61,651 nt of DNA from Paraburkholderia sp. BCC1885 (GTDB taxonomy: Bacteria > Pseudomonadota > Gammaproteobacteria > Burkholderiales > Burkholderiaceae). Positions 26,956 through 36,628 of the stretch are shown here, piece after piece. The translations under genes were made by a program, and so were the position numbers. The notes under the pieces are model-generated. The model ran no database searches. It had not been told where the DNA came from and worked only from the letters and a program-made list of their open reading frames with translations. The stretch covers positions 1-61,651 of the forward strand of contig NZ_CAAJGM010000211.1 of assembly GCF_900996235.1 (NCBI RefSeq). Direction: 5' to 3'. How positions within the stretch are numbered: position 1 is the stretch's first letter; each line of letters starts with the position of its first letter.

Positions 26956-29319
26956 TTAAATGTCGAGCGGATCGACTTCCAGATTCCAGCGCAACACGCC
27001 CTTCAAGGTCCGCAAGACCGGTTGCCAGGCCCGCAGCGTGGCTTGCAGTGCGCTACGCGAGGCGCTTTCGATCAGCAGTTGCGCCCGATGCACATGCATC
27101 ACCTTGACGATGGTGAGCGGCACGGCGTCGTAGACAGTGACCCGCTCGGCGGACGGCATCTCCGCGAGCGCCGCCGCGGCCTGTTGCAGAAAGGCGAGCG
27201 CTGCATCGAGGGTGCGCCCTTCGGCACGCAGCAAAGCCTGATAGACGAAGGGCGGCAGATGGGCGTCGCGCCGCTCGGCGAGGGTCGAATTGGCGAAGCC
27301 CACGTAGTCGTGCCGTCCCAACGCGTGATACAGCGCGTGCCGTGGATAGCGCGTCTGCACCAGCACCTCGCCGGGCAGCCCGGCGCGGCCGGCGCGGCCG
27401 CTCACCTGCATCAGCTGCGCGAACAGGCGCTCGCTCGCGCGGAAGTCGTGCGAGAACAGCGCCGTGTCAGCATTGAGCACGCCCACCAGCGAGACGCGCT
27501 GAAAGTCGTGGCCCTTGGCGATCATCTGCGTGCCCACGAGGATGTCGACGTCGCCTGCGTGCACGTCGGAGAACAACGCCTGCGCGCTGCCTTTGCGCCG
27601 TGTGCTGTCGGCGTCGATGCGCAGCACGCGCGCGCCCGGCACGGCGGTGGCCAGCGTCTCTTCGACGCGCTGCGTGCCGCGCCCGAGCGGCGCGATATCC
27701 ACGTTGCCGCAATCGGGACATGAACGCGGAATGCGCGCCTCCCAACCGCAGTGATGGCAACGCAGGGCGCGCTCCGGCTTATGCAGCACGACATAGGCGC
27801 TGCAACGCGGGCAGCCGGCCACCCAGCCGCATGCGTCGCAGGCGAGTTGCGGCGCGTAGCCACGCCGGTTGAGAAACACGAGGCTTTGCTCGCCCTTCTC
27901 CAGCCGTGTCTTCAGCGCCGCGATCAGCGGCCCTGATAGGCCGTCCACGGAAGCGCGGCCGCGGCGGCGCTCCTCTTCCAGATCGATCAGCCTGACGGTG
28001 GGCAACACCGCCTCGGCGACCGCGCGGCGCGACAGCGTGAGCCGCGTGTAGCGCCCCTGGTCGGCCTGCCACCAGCTCTCCAGCGAAGGCGTCGCGGAGC
28101 CGAGCACCACCGGCAGGCCCAGTTGCTTGGCGCGCCAGATGGCGAGATCGCGCGCCGAGTAACGCAAGCCCTCCTGCTGCTTGTAGGCGGGGTCGTGCTC
28201 CTCGTCGACCACGATGATGGCGAGCTTCGGCAGCGACGCCAGCACCGCGAGCCGCGTACCGAGCACGATCCGCGCGCGGCCGCTGTGCGCCGCGAACCAG
28301 TTGCGCGCCCGTTCGCCTTCCGCGAGACCGCTGTGCAAGGTGACGATCGAGGTGGCGTCGAGCGCCGCGAAACGCGCGCGGAACGCGGCCTCGAATTGCG
28401 GCGTGAGATTGATTTCCGGGACCAGCACGAGCGCCTGGGCATCCGGCCGCGTCGCGAGGATAGCGGCGAGCGCGCGCAGATAGACCTCGGTCTTGCCACT
28501 GCCGGTCACGCCGTGCAGCAGGAAGGGCGCGAAGCCGTCGGCGTCGCGGATCGACTCGACGGCGGCGGCCTGCTCGTCGGTGAGAGTCGGCAAGATGGGC
28601 GCGGCGGGGCGCGGCGGGGTGGTGTTATCCGCATGGTCTGCGTGGTCCGCAAGGCTTGCCGGTGCGACGCCGAGTGCGGCCGCTTCGGTCACTTCCCGCG
28701 TCACCCAGCCCTCGGCCTGCCACGCGTCGAGCGTCGCGGCGGCTTTCGGATGGATCACGCGGGCGTCGGCCACCAGCAATGCTTCCGCCTCGATCAGCGC
28801 CGCGGCCAGGCGCCGCAGCGCGCTGGCGCGCGCCGGCAACGCGTCGGGCAACGCCGCCCCGCCGGCCGGCAGCAGGCGGTAGCACTCCTGGGGCGCCAGC
28901 AGACGCGCCCAGCGCGACGTGTCGCGCAATGCCTGCGGCAAGGCCGGCAGTGCGACTTCGCCCAGCCCGCGCTGATAATAGTCCGCGGCGAAGGCGGCGA
29001 GCGCCAGCCACTCGGCTGACAACGGCGGGCAAGCCTCGCAGATACTGTCCACGGCCCGCAGCTTATCTGCCGGCACGTCGCTGTGAGTGGTCACTTCGCA
29101 CACGAGCCCTACCACCTGACGTCTGCCGAACGGCACGCCCACGAGCGTGCCGGGCCGAGGCGGCACGGCGGCGTCGCAGCGATAGTCGAACAGGGTCGGC
29201 AGCGGATGATCGAGCGCGACGCGGACGAAAACGTGGTTCAAGTTGGAGTAGTAATGGCGATCGGGACCGGCAGCGGCAGCACGGCGATGAGCGGGATCCG
29301 CCGTGAAGCGGCGGCGCAT
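26956..29319 (-). CDS. priA: Primosomal protein N' (replication restart helicase PriA)
   Basis: 787 residues as given. The N-terminal 3'-DNA-binding domain (VRVALDHPLPTLFDYRC) is followed by a winged helix, then helicase lobes with Walker A LLHGVTGSGKTEVYL, the DEEH box IVVDEEHDPAYKQQEG, and motif QVSGRAGRAGLPGEVLVQT. Two zinc sites are visible in CDACGWVAGCPRC and CHHCGWEARIPRSCPDC. PriA remodels stalled forks and loads DnaB. The ATG at 29319 adds about 26 residues before the conserved part; a TTG at 29241 just before NHVFVRVAL could be the true start. Neither has a clear ribosome-binding site. Confidence 0.93.
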   Translation of the reverse strand: MRRRFTADPAHRRAAAAGPDRHYYSNLNHVFVRVALDHPLPTLFDYRCDAAVPPRPGTLVGVPFGRRQVVGLVCEVTTHSDVPADKLRAVDSICEACPPLSAEWLALAAFAADYYQRGLGEVALPALPQALRDTSRWARLLAPQECYRLLPAGGAALPDALPARASALRRLAAALIEAEALLVADARVIHPKAAATLDAWQAEGWVTREVTEAAALGVAPASLADHADHADNTTPPRPAAPILPTLTDEQAAAVESIRDADGFAPFLLHGVTGSGKTEVYLRALAAILATRPDAQALVLVPEINLTPQFEAAFRARFAALDATSIVTLHSGLAEGERARNWFAAHSGRARIVLGTRLAVLASLPKLAIIVVDEEHDPAYKQQEGLRYSARDLAIWRAKQLGLPVVLGSATPSLESWWQADQGRYTRLTLSRRAVAEAVLPTVRLIDLEEERRRGRASVDGLSGPLIAALKTRLEKGEQSLVFLNRRGYAPQLACDACGWVAGCPRCSAYVVLHKPERALRCHHCGWEARIPRSCPDCGNVDIAPLGRGTQRVEETLATAVPGARVLRIDADSTRRKGSAQALFSDVHAGDVDILVGTQMIAKGHDFQRVSLVGVLNADTALFSHDFRASERLFAQLMQVSGRAGRAGLPGEVLVQTRYPRHALYHALGRHDYVGFANSTLAERRDAHLPPFVYQALLRAEGRTLDAALAFLQQAAAALAEMPSAERVTVYDAVPLTIVKVMHVHRAQLLIESASRSALQATLRAWQPVLRTLKGVLRWNLEVDPLDI

Positions 29320-29399
29320 CTGACGAAGTTAAAGTAAAACTTCACTTTCCGCGCTAAGTTTTGGATTCCACTGAACAATTGCTATTTACCCGCGTGCCC

Positions 29400-29408
29400 T
29401 GTGGATAA
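29400..29408 (-). promoter_or_regulatory. DnaA-box match
   Basis: TGTGGATAA on the plus strand is the exact complement of the consensus TTATCCACA. Confidence 0.5.
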
Positions 29409-29589
29409 CTTTGTTGAGAACTCCGCCCGGAAGGCCGGAAAACCGCGCCGTAGCGGCCTTGTGTGGGTTTCCGCACATTTCCTTGCGGTCCGTGCAAACC
29501 CTTGCCAGTCAAGGACTTGATCAAATGTGCACGCAACTTGCAAGGGCAATGCTGCGACGAAAGGCTCTACCGCGCCGCAGCGTGATAAG

Positions 29590-29598
29590 TGTGCATAA
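29590..29598 (-). promoter_or_regulatory. DnaA-box match
   Basis: TGTGCATAA on the plus strand is the complement of TTATGCACA, which fits the relaxed consensus TTATNCACA. It has the same orientation as the site 190 bases away. Confidence 0.45.
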
Positions 29599-29697
29599 GT
29601 CAAGTCTTGACAACGGCAGAAGCGCCATCTGACGGCCCCATTAACACTATTTTTACCTTAGCCCGAGAGCCCAGCTCGCCGCAGCGCAACAAATTTG

Positions 29698-30810
29698 TCA
29701 CGTTCCGAGCGTGGTTCCGCCTGCTGCGGCAGCGCGAATGGCGCGGCTGTGGCGATGCACTTCGTCCACCAGTTCGGCGACGTGTTCCGGCGGTGTGAAC
29801 TGCGAGATGCCATGGCCCAGGTTGAAGACGTGGCCCGGATGATTGCCGAAGCTGTCGAGCACCGCGCGCGCTTCGATGCGAATCGCCGAGGGCGGCGCGA
29901 ACAACACCGACGGGTCGATATTGCCCTGTAGCGCCACCTGGCCACCCACCCGCTCGCGCGCTTTGGCAAGATTCACGGTCCAGTCGAGGCCCACCGCGTC
30001 CACGCCGATGGCCGCGATTTCCTCCAGCCACAAACCGCCGCCCTTCGTAAAGGTGATCACCGGCACCTTTTCGCCGTCGTGCGTGCGCTTGAGCTGCTTC
30101 ACGACCTGCTCGATGTAGTGCAGCGAAAAGCGCTGGAACACGCCGTCGGCGAGTGCGCCACCCCAACTGTCGAAGATCATCACGGCTTGCGCGCCGGCTT
30201 CGATCTGTGCGTTGAGATAGGCGGCCACGCTTTGCGCGTTCACCTCGAGAATGCGGTGCATCAGATCCGGGCGGGCGTACAGCATGGACTTGACCGTGCG
30301 GTAATCCGACGAGCCGGCGCCTTCGACCATGTAGCAGGCCAGCGTCCACGGACTGCCCGAAAACCCGATCAGCGGCACGCGCTGACGACCTTGCCCGTCG
30401 GTCAATGCTTTGCGGATTTCGCTCACCGCGTCCGTGACGTAGCGCAGCGTGGCGTCGATGTCGGGCACGGCGAGCCGCGCGACGTCCGCTTCGGTGCGTA
30501 CCGGGTGGGCGAACTTCGGTCCCTCGCCGGCCACGAACTCCAGCCCGAGACCCATGGCGTCGGGCACCGTGAGGATGTCGGAGAACAGAATGGCGGCGTC
30601 GAGCGGGTAGCGGTCGAGCGGTTGCAGCGTGACTTCAGTCGCGTAGGCCGGACTCTTCGCCAGGCCCAGGAAGCTGCCGGCGCGGCTGCGCGTTGCGTTG
30701 TATTCAGGCAGATAGCGGCCCGCCTGACGCATCAGCCAGATCGGCGTGTAGTCGGTCGGCTGGCGCAACAGGGCGCGCAGAAAGGTGTCGTTGAGAAGGT
30801 TATGGGCCAC
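29698..30810 (-). CDS. hemE: Uroporphyrinogen decarboxylase
   Basis: 370 residues. It decarboxylates uroporphyrinogen III to coproporphyrinogen III in haem synthesis. The signature PIWLMRQAGRYLPEYNATR lies near the N-terminus. FSDILTVPDAMGLGL and GFSGSPWTLACYMVEG follow, and the C-terminal LGHGISQFTPPEHVAELV is also typical. The GTG at 30810 (giving MAHNLLND) is chosen because homology to the family begins there; a TTG 21 bases upstream is possible. The gene seems monocistronic; priA lies 378 bases downstream on the same strand. Confidence 0.95.
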   Translation of the reverse strand: MAHNLLNDTFLRALLRQPTDYTPIWLMRQAGRYLPEYNATRSRAGSFLGLAKSPAYATEVTLQPLDRYPLDAAILFSDILTVPDAMGLGLEFVAGEGPKFAHPVRTEADVARLAVPDIDATLRYVTDAVSEIRKALTDGQGRQRVPLIGFSGSPWTLACYMVEGAGSSDYRTVKSMLYARPDLMHRILEVNAQSVAAYLNAQIEAGAQAVMIFDSWGGALADGVFQRFSLHYIEQVVKQLKRTHDGEKVPVITFTKGGGLWLEEIAAIGVDAVGLDWTVNLAKARERVGGQVALQGNIDPSVLFAPPSAIRIEARAVLDSFGNHPGHVFNLGHGISQFTPPEHVAELVDEVHRHSRAIRAAAAGGTTLGT

Positions 30811-31000
30811 GTTGCTTACGACCGAAGGCAAAGGGGCATTTTACCGGACCTCGCGTGTCCGATTCCTGCATCTTCGCTGATCCAGATGATAACGACGCGC
30901 CCAAGGCCCTCGCAAACGGCCATTCGGCCAATGTTCAGGCGCGCGGCGCCGGGCTATGATCGGCGGCCTGACCGGTAACCACGGCGTTCGAGGAGAGCAA

Positions 31001-31822
31001 ATGATCAAGGCGGTATCGATTCTGGCCGGCGCGCTGCTGATTGCTGCAGCCGGCATGGTAAACGCGCAAACCGTAGCGGCGCCGTCGACGGCGGGCGGCG
31101 CCATGACATCCGCCACGCCCGCTTCGCGGCTCGACGAAATTCTGGCGCGCGGCGTCCTGCGCGCCTGCACGACCGGCGACTACAAGCCGTACTCGTTCGA
31201 CAAGGGCGACGGCCAGTTCGAGGGTATCGACATCGACATGACCGAGTCGCTCGCGCGCTCGCTTGGCGTCAAGGTCGAATATGTGAAGACGTCGTGGTCG
31301 AACCTGCTGAACGACTTCGTGGCGAAATGCGACGTCGCCGTGGGCGGCGTGTCACCGTCGCTGGAACGGCAGAAGCGCGCGTTTTTCACGCAACCTTATG
31401 CGGTGGACGGCAAAACCCCTATCGTGCGCTGCGACGAGGTGAACAAATACCAGACCGTGGCCGATATCGACCGGCCTGCTACTCGCGTCATCGTCAATCC
31501 GGGCGGCACGAACGAACGCTTCGCCAGACAGTATTTGCCGCACGCCACGCTGACCGTGTATCCGGATAACGTCGCCATCTTCAAACAGATCCTCACCGGC
31601 AAAGCGGACGTGATGGTGACGGACGCCTCGGAGACGCTGTTGCAGCAGAAGCTCAATCCCGGCCTATGCTCGGTGCATCCCGACAAGCCGTTCCAGTACG
31701 GGGAAAAGGCGTGGCTGCTGCCGCGCGGCGATGTGGTGTTTCAACAATACGTGGATCAATGGTTGCATCTGGCGCAAGCCACAGGCGAGTATCGGGCGAT
31801 CTCCGACAAGTGGTTGAAGTAA
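31001..31822 (+). CDS. Periplasmic solute-binding/cyclohexadienyl dehydratase-like protein
   Basis: 273 residues. GAGGAGA precedes the ATG, and a signal peptide (VSILAGALLIAAAGMVNA) ends at an AxA-type site. The mature protein is a type 2 periplasmic-binding fold of the amino-acid family: RLDEILARGVLRACTTGDYKPYSF opens lobe 1, and the hinge region reads RQKRAFFTQPYAVDGKTPIV. This sequence style matches PheC-type cyclohexadienyl dehydratases, which make phenylpyruvate in the periplasm, as well as plain amino-acid binding proteins. No transporter genes are adjacent, which favours an enzyme, but this is not settled. Confidence 0.8.
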   Translation: MIKAVSILAGALLIAAAGMVNAQTVAAPSTAGGAMTSATPASRLDEILARGVLRACTTGDYKPYSFDKGDGQFEGIDIDMTESLARSLGVKVEYVKTSWSNLLNDFVAKCDVAVGGVSPSLERQKRAFFTQPYAVDGKTPIVRCDEVNKYQTVADIDRPATRVIVNPGGTNERFARQYLPHATLTVYPDNVAIFKQILTGKADVMVTDASETLLQQKLNPGLCSVHPDKPFQYGEKAWLLPRGDVVFQQYVDQWLHLAQATGEYRAISDKWLK

Positions 31823-32242
31823 TGAAATGAAAGCTGCGACGCGGCGCGCGACCGATCCGCAAAACTGTGTAACTGCGGGTCCGCCGGAAGTCGACACAGA
31901 ATAGCTGCGGCAGCGCTTCCGCCTGCCCGACGATCCAGGCTGATAACGCGGTCAGGAATCGAAGACGCTCGGCAGTTTCGCAGACCCATCCGTCCCGCAA
32001 TCCGTCAGATTATTGGAACCGCATCATCCCAGACAGACGGTGTCGGGCCGGCGATAGCCCGACATGCATTTGACGCTCATGCAGTGAAAACTAAATCAAA
32101 AGCGATGTTTAATGCGTTCCGAATAGCATCAATCGCGCCTGTTTAATAATCGCGTAAGGCATCGGTAAAAAATACGTTTTAAACAGCTTTCAATGGCAAT
32201 ATATCCTCCAGAGCCTTATCTGGCGGGCGTTACAACCTGAAA
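31823..32242. other. Non-coding stretch between the PheC-like gene and the 6S RNA
   Basis: No credible reading frame in 420 bases. The first 250 bases have ordinary GC. From about 32090 to 32235 the sequence turns AT-rich (runs of A and T, ATATAT at 32199), which fits a promoter region for the RNA gene that follows. TTACAA at 32230-32235 is a possible -10 box. Confidence 0.4.
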
Positions 32243-32460
32243 CACTTTGTTACCGCGCTGCCTGATTTATTCGCCCACAATGCCCTTCAACGGTTTCAAC
32301 ACGGATGTGGCTGGGTGCGTGGTGTGAGCGGATACGATGCACTTGCCGGTCGGCATTATGCCGAAGCCCTGTAAAGGGGCATCCCTGTTGGCGCCGTGGT
32401 CAACGCGTTAAAGCGTCGGCCACTCGGTTCCTCCAATGGTCTCCTCGCGCTAACCCCGTA
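32243..32460 (+). ncRNA. ssrS: Probable 6S RNA
   Basis: About 210 nt with a rod-like fold. The closing stem is GTTACCGCG (32249-32257) with CGCGCTAAC (32446-32454), and an upper stem pairs GTGGCTG (32307-32313) with CGGCCAC (32417-32423). A large single-stranded bulge separates them. Reading in order, GATGTGGC, GTGGTGTGAGC, GCCGAAGCCCTGTAAAG and GGCCACTCGGTTCC resemble AATGTGGC, GGTTGGTGAGC, CCGAGAAGCCTTAAAACTG and the matching 3' strand of E. coli 6S. 6S RNA binds sigma-70 RNA polymerase and reduces transcription in stationary phase. Ends are approximate; a covariance-model search was not possible here. Confidence 0.7.
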
Positions 32461-32473
32461 GCGTGTGGTTTTT

Positions 32474-32500
32474 AGCGGGCTCCAGGCCCGCTTTTTTTTT
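32474..32500 (+). terminator. Intrinsic terminator after the 6S RNA
   Basis: AGCGGGC (32474-32480) pairs with GCCCGCT (32486-32492) around a five-base loop, then a nine-base T-run. Confidence 0.9.
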
Positions 32501-32600
32501 CTCTAGCCAAACGTTTGCGCGTTGCCTCAACTTGGCACAAGAGCCTCGTAAGGGTCGCTTCCCGACTCGGCTTTGCAAACGGTGGTTGTCAGGCCCAACA

Positions 32601-32635
32601 CTGCGGCGTCACGTGAGTCTTACGTGACGCCGCAG
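32601..32635 (-). terminator. Strong hairpin after the acyl-CoA ligase gene
   Basis: A perfect 14-bp stem, CTGCGGCGTCACGT with ACGTGACGCCGCAG, around a seven-base loop. It lies six bases past the stop codon of the ligase. There is no T-run on either side, so it may act as a Rho-independent terminator only weakly or may protect the mRNA 3' end. Confidence 0.5.
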
Positions 32636-32640
32636 TCGTT

Positions 32641-34370
32641 TCAGACTGTCTTGTCTTCCCTTATCTTCAGCTCCTGAACCATGCGTTCGCGCATCACGAA
32701 CTTCTGCACCTTGCCCGTAACGGTCATGGGCAACTCGTCGACAAAGCGGATGTACTTCGGGACTTTGTAGTGGGCAATCTGGCCGCGACAGAACTCCTGC
32801 ACTTCTTCGGCACTTACCTGCTCGCCGGCGCGCAGCACGATCCACGCACACACTTCCTCGCCATACTTCGGGTCCGGCACGCCGAATATCTGCACGCTCT
32901 GGATCTTCGGATGACGAAACAGAAACTCCTCGATCTCACGCGGGTAGATGTTCTCGCCGCCGCGAATCAGCATGTCCTTCAGGCGGCCGACAATGTTGCA
33001 GTAACCGTCGGCGTCGATGGTCGCGAGGTCGCCGGTGTGCATCCAGCCGTCGACGATGCTTTCGCGCGTCCTGGCGTCGTCGCCCCAGTAGCCCTGCATC
33101 ACCGAATAGCCCTTTGTGCATAACTCGCCGGTCGCGCCGATCGGCACGATATTGCCGAGCGCGTCGATCACTTTGACTTCGAGATGCGGCTGGACGCGCC
33201 CGACCGTCGAGGTGCGCTTGTCGAGCGGGTCGGCGGTCGAACTCTGGAAGGACACCGGGCTTGTCTCCGTCATGCCATAGGCGATGGTGATTTCGGCGAG
33301 GTGCATCTTCGAGACCACTTTTTTCATGGTCTCGATGGGGCATGGCGAGCCCGCCATGATGCCGGTACGCAAACGCGTCAGATCGAAACGCGCGAAGTCC
33401 GGATGATCGAGTTCTGCGATGAACATGGTCGGAACGCCGTGCAACGCCGTGCATTTTTCTTCGGCCGCCGCGGCGAGCGTGGCGGCGGGGTCGAACGCCT
33501 CGCCGGGGAAGACCATGTTCGCGCCGACCGAGACGCAGGCGAGTACCGCCAGCACCATGCCGAAGCAGTGATAAAGCGGGACGGGAATGCACAGACCGTC
33601 CTCTTCAGAGAGGCGCATCGCCATCGCGATATAGCGGGCGTTGTTGACGACGTTGCGATGCGTCAGCGGGCGCCCTTCGGATTGCCCGTGGTGCCGCTGG
33701 TGAACTGGATGTTGATCGGGTCGTCGGCCGAAAGGGTGACGCCGATGGCGTCGAGCGTGGCCGGATCGAACGTCGCGCGGCCCTGCTCGATCACGTCGCA
33801 AAAACTCAGCATGCCCGCCGTCATGGCGTGGCCCATGCGAATGACGACGCGCAAGTCCGGCAGACGCGCGGCACGCAGATCACCCGGCGTTGCGCCGACG
33901 AGCTCCGGCGCCAGTTCCTGCAGCATTTCCAGATACTTCGACGACTTGAAACATTCCGCGGCGATGATGGCTTTGCAGCCGACCTTGTTCAGCGCGTACT
34001 CGAGCTCCGCCAGCCGGTAAGCCGGGTTGATGTTGACCAGCACGGCGCCGAGGCGCGCGGTCGCGAACTGCGTCAGCAGCCACTCGACCCGGTTCGGCGA
34101 CCAGATGCCGACCCGGTCGCCCTTGCCGATACCCAGCGCCAGCAAGCCGGCGGCGAGCACGTTGACCTCCTGAACGAACACCTGCCACGTCCAGCGAATG
34201 CCCTGTTCGCGGAACACCACGGCGGGGCGTTTCGGGAAACGTCGAGCGGTGTCGAGCAGGAATTGTCCGACGGTTGCGTCGCTCAACGGGATCGCTTTCG
34301 AGCCACGCACGTAGGAAAGACCTTCTTTCGGTTCGATCAGTGCGTCATCGTTTGCGGCTAGCGGTGTCAT
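32641..34370 (-). pseudogene. Acyl-CoA synthetase (AMP-binding), broken by a frameshift
   Basis: Two frames together encode one fatty-acyl-CoA ligase of about 575 residues. The 5' part (34370 to about 33670) runs from MTPLAANDD through GIWSPNRVEWLLTQFATARLG to the P-loop IQFTSGTTGNPKGA. It then stops after an Arg. The 3' part continues in the next frame at PLTHRNVVNNARYIAMAMRL and carries the rest of the family: YGMTETSPVSF, the DGWMHTGDLATIDADGYCN hinge, GRLKDMLIRGGENIYP and the catalytic Lys in LPMTVTGKVQKF. A one-base loss in the GC-rich run at about 33668-33676 explains the break. Both halves are otherwise well conserved, so the mutation is recent or a sequencing error. Confidence 0.85.
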
Positions 34371-34573
34371 GGCCGTGTCTCCGTGAACGGATGTTCTGCT
34401 CTATGGGTCAGAATTCGCCACCGATTGTCCCCCGGCGGATCACGACAAGGCATCAAGTCTTACCCGCACGCGTCTGCATGCATTTGCATGGATTTGCGCG
34501 GCTCTCGCGATTTTCACTGCGGCGGGTCAAAGCGCGGTCTGATTTCCCTTTCCGTAATCGTCAATCGAAGCCG

Positions 34574-34597
34574 AAAAAAAGCAGCCCATCGGGCTGC
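34574..34597 (-). terminator. Terminator of the atp operon
   Basis: Read leftward, GCAGCCC pairs with GGGCTGC around a three-base loop, followed by seven T. It lies 39 bases past the atpC stop. Confidence 0.9.
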
Positions 34598-34635
34598 CTT
34601 TCCTTTACTGCTTGTTGCTTGCGCTGCTGCCTGGC

Positions 34636-35061
34636 TTAATTCTGACCGCGCAGCTTGCGCAGACGCTGGATTGCCGCGAGCTGAGCCGTCGCATAGGCCA
34701 GTTCCGCCTGAGCGGTGGCGTATTCGAGGTTCGAGCCTGTGTTCTGCAGCGCTTCTTCCGCACGCTTGCGTGCTTCTTCGGCTTTGGCCTCGTCGAGATC
34801 CTTGCCGCGGATTGCGGTGTCGGCCAGAACCGTCACTGCGCCCGGCTGAATTTCGAGAATGCCACCGGCGACGAACACGAACTCTTCTTCGCCGTTTTCA
34901 GCTTCGATACGCACGGCGCCCGGACGAATCCGCGTGATGAGCGGCGTGTGGCCCGGCAGAATGCCGAGCTCGCCCGCTTCGCCCGGCAGCGCGACGAATT
35001 TCGCCTGACCCGAGAAGATCTGCTCTTCCGCGCTGACGACGTCTACTTTAATGGTTGCCAT
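34636..35061 (-). CDS. atpC: ATP synthase F1 subunit epsilon
   Basis: 141 residues. The N-terminal beta-sandwich has TIKVDVVSAEEQIFSGQAKFVALPGEAGELGILPGHTPLITRI, the family signature. The C-terminal helical hairpin is Ala- and Glu-rich (KAEEARKRAEEALQ) and inhibits ATP hydrolysis in the related enzymes. It is the last gene of the operon; AAGGAGT precedes the ATG. Confidence 0.96.
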   Translation of the reverse strand: MATIKVDVVSAEEQIFSGQAKFVALPGEAGELGILPGHTPLITRIRPGAVRIEAENGEEEFVFVAGGILEIQPGAVTVLADTAIRGKDLDEAKAEEARKRAEEALQNTGSNLEYATAQAELAYATAQLAAIQRLRKLRGQN

Positions 35062-35148
35062 ATCGACTCCTTCCTGGTTGAGCGTGATGCGTTCGGCGCG
35101 ATTCTTACGTTGCCGCGAAAACCGCGCCTCGGTGCCAACACCCGACCA

Positions 35149-36543
35149 TTACTGGATCTTCTTGGCCTTTTCGAAGGCTTCGTCGATCGTGCCAACCATG
35201 TAGAACGCCTGCTCCGGCAGATGATCGCACTCACCGCCCACGATCATCTTGAAGCCGCGGATCGTTTCCTTCAGCGGCACGTACTTGCCCGGCGAGCCCG
35301 TGAACACTTCAGCAACGTGGAACGGCTGCGACAGGAAACGCTGGATCTTACGCGCGCGCGCCACGGCGAGCTTGTCTTCCGGCGCCAGTTCGTCCATGCC
35401 CAGAATCGCGATAATGTCGCGCAGTTCCTTGTAGCGCTGCAGCGTTTGCTGCACGCCGCGCGTGATCGAGTAGTGCTCTTCGCCGATCACGTTCGGGTCG
35501 ATCTGACGCGAGGTCGAATCGAGCGGGTCCACGGCCGGGTAGATACCCAGCGAAGCGATGTCACGCGACAACACGACGGTTGCGTCCAGGTGGCCGAAGG
35601 TCGTAGCCGGCGACGGGTCGGTCAAGTCATCCGCAGGGACGTACACGGCCTGCACCGACGTGATCGAACCAGTCTTGGTCGACGTAATACGCTCTTGCAG
35701 CTTGCCCATTTCCTCAGCGAGAGTAGGCTGATAGCCCACTGCCGACGGCATACGGCCGAGCAGTGCCGACACTTCAGTACCGGCCAGCGTGAAACGGTAG
35801 ATGTTGTCGACGAAGAACAGCACATCCAGACCTTCGTCACGGAAATGCTCAGCCATCGTCAGACCGGTCAGCGCGACGCGCAGACGGTTGCCCGGCGGCT
35901 CGTTCATCTGGCCGTACACCAGCGCGACCTTATCGAGAACGTTCGAGTCCTTCATTTCATGATAGAAGTCGTTCCCTTCGCGGGTACGCTCGCCAACACC
36001 GGCGAACACGGAGTAACCACCGTGTTCCTTGGCGATGTTGTTGATCAGTTCCATCATGTTCACGGTCTTGCCCACACCGGCGCCACCGAACAGACCCACC
36101 TTGCCGCCCTTGGCGAACGGGCAGATCAGGTCGATCACCTTGATACCCGTTTCGAGCAGTTCCGTGGACGGCGACAGATCTTCGAACGCCGGAGCCTTCT
36201 GGTGAATGCCGCGCGTCACGTCCGAGTTAATCGGGCCGGCTTCGTCGATTGGACGGCCCAGCACGTCCATGATCCGGCCGAGAGTCGGCTTGCCGACCGG
36301 CACGCTGATCGGTTTGCCGGTGTTCTTCACCGTCGTACCACGGCGCAGGCCGTCCGATGCACCCAGACAGATGGTACGGACGACGCCGTCGCCCAGCTGC
36401 TGCTGGACTTCGAGGGTCAGTTCCGAACCGTCGAGAATGAGCGCGTCGTAAATCTTCGGCATGTGTTCACGCGGGAATTCCACGTCGATCACCGCGCCGA
36501 TGCACTGTACGATCTTGCCTTCTACCAAAGCAGTAGTACTCAT
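35149..36543 (-). CDS. atpD: ATP synthase F1 subunit beta
   Basis: 464 residues. The catalytic subunit. Walker A is GGAGVGKTVNMMELI at about 155, with the catalytic GERTREGND and VALVYGQMNEPPGNRLRVAL following, and the DELSEED-like segment is DELAPEDK near the C-terminus. The short form length is normal. It lies 85 bases after atpG. Confidence 0.98.
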   Translation of the reverse strand: MSTTALVEGKIVQCIGAVIDVEFPREHMPKIYDALILDGSELTLEVQQQLGDGVVRTICLGASDGLRRGTTVKNTGKPISVPVGKPTLGRIMDVLGRPIDEAGPINSDVTRGIHQKAPAFEDLSPSTELLETGIKVIDLICPFAKGGKVGLFGGAGVGKTVNMMELINNIAKEHGGYSVFAGVGERTREGNDFYHEMKDSNVLDKVALVYGQMNEPPGNRLRVALTGLTMAEHFRDEGLDVLFFVDNIYRFTLAGTEVSALLGRMPSAVGYQPTLAEEMGKLQERITSTKTGSITSVQAVYVPADDLTDPSPATTFGHLDATVVLSRDIASLGIYPAVDPLDSTSRQIDPNVIGEEHYSITRGVQQTLQRYKELRDIIAILGMDELAPEDKLAVARARKIQRFLSQPFHVAEVFTGSPGKYVPLKETIRGFKMIVGGECDHLPEQAFYMVGTIDEAFEKAKKIQ

Positions 36544-36628
36544 CGCTTTTCCTTTAGATACTCAATTCTTCACTCGCGCAAAGGCGCAGTTTCGTAGCGC
36601 TTGCCCTAAGGCGCGCTGACCGTGATGG

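Larger units (their letters stand above)
29320..29697. other. Non-coding gap upstream of priA with two DnaA-box matches
   Basis: This 378-base gap between hemE and priA holds no convincing gene. It is less GC-rich than its surroundings and contains two TTATNCACA matches (29400-29408 and 29590-29598) in the same orientation, plus a GTCAAG-TC-TTGAC palindrome at about 29600. It is the likely promoter region of priA. Confidence 0.5.
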
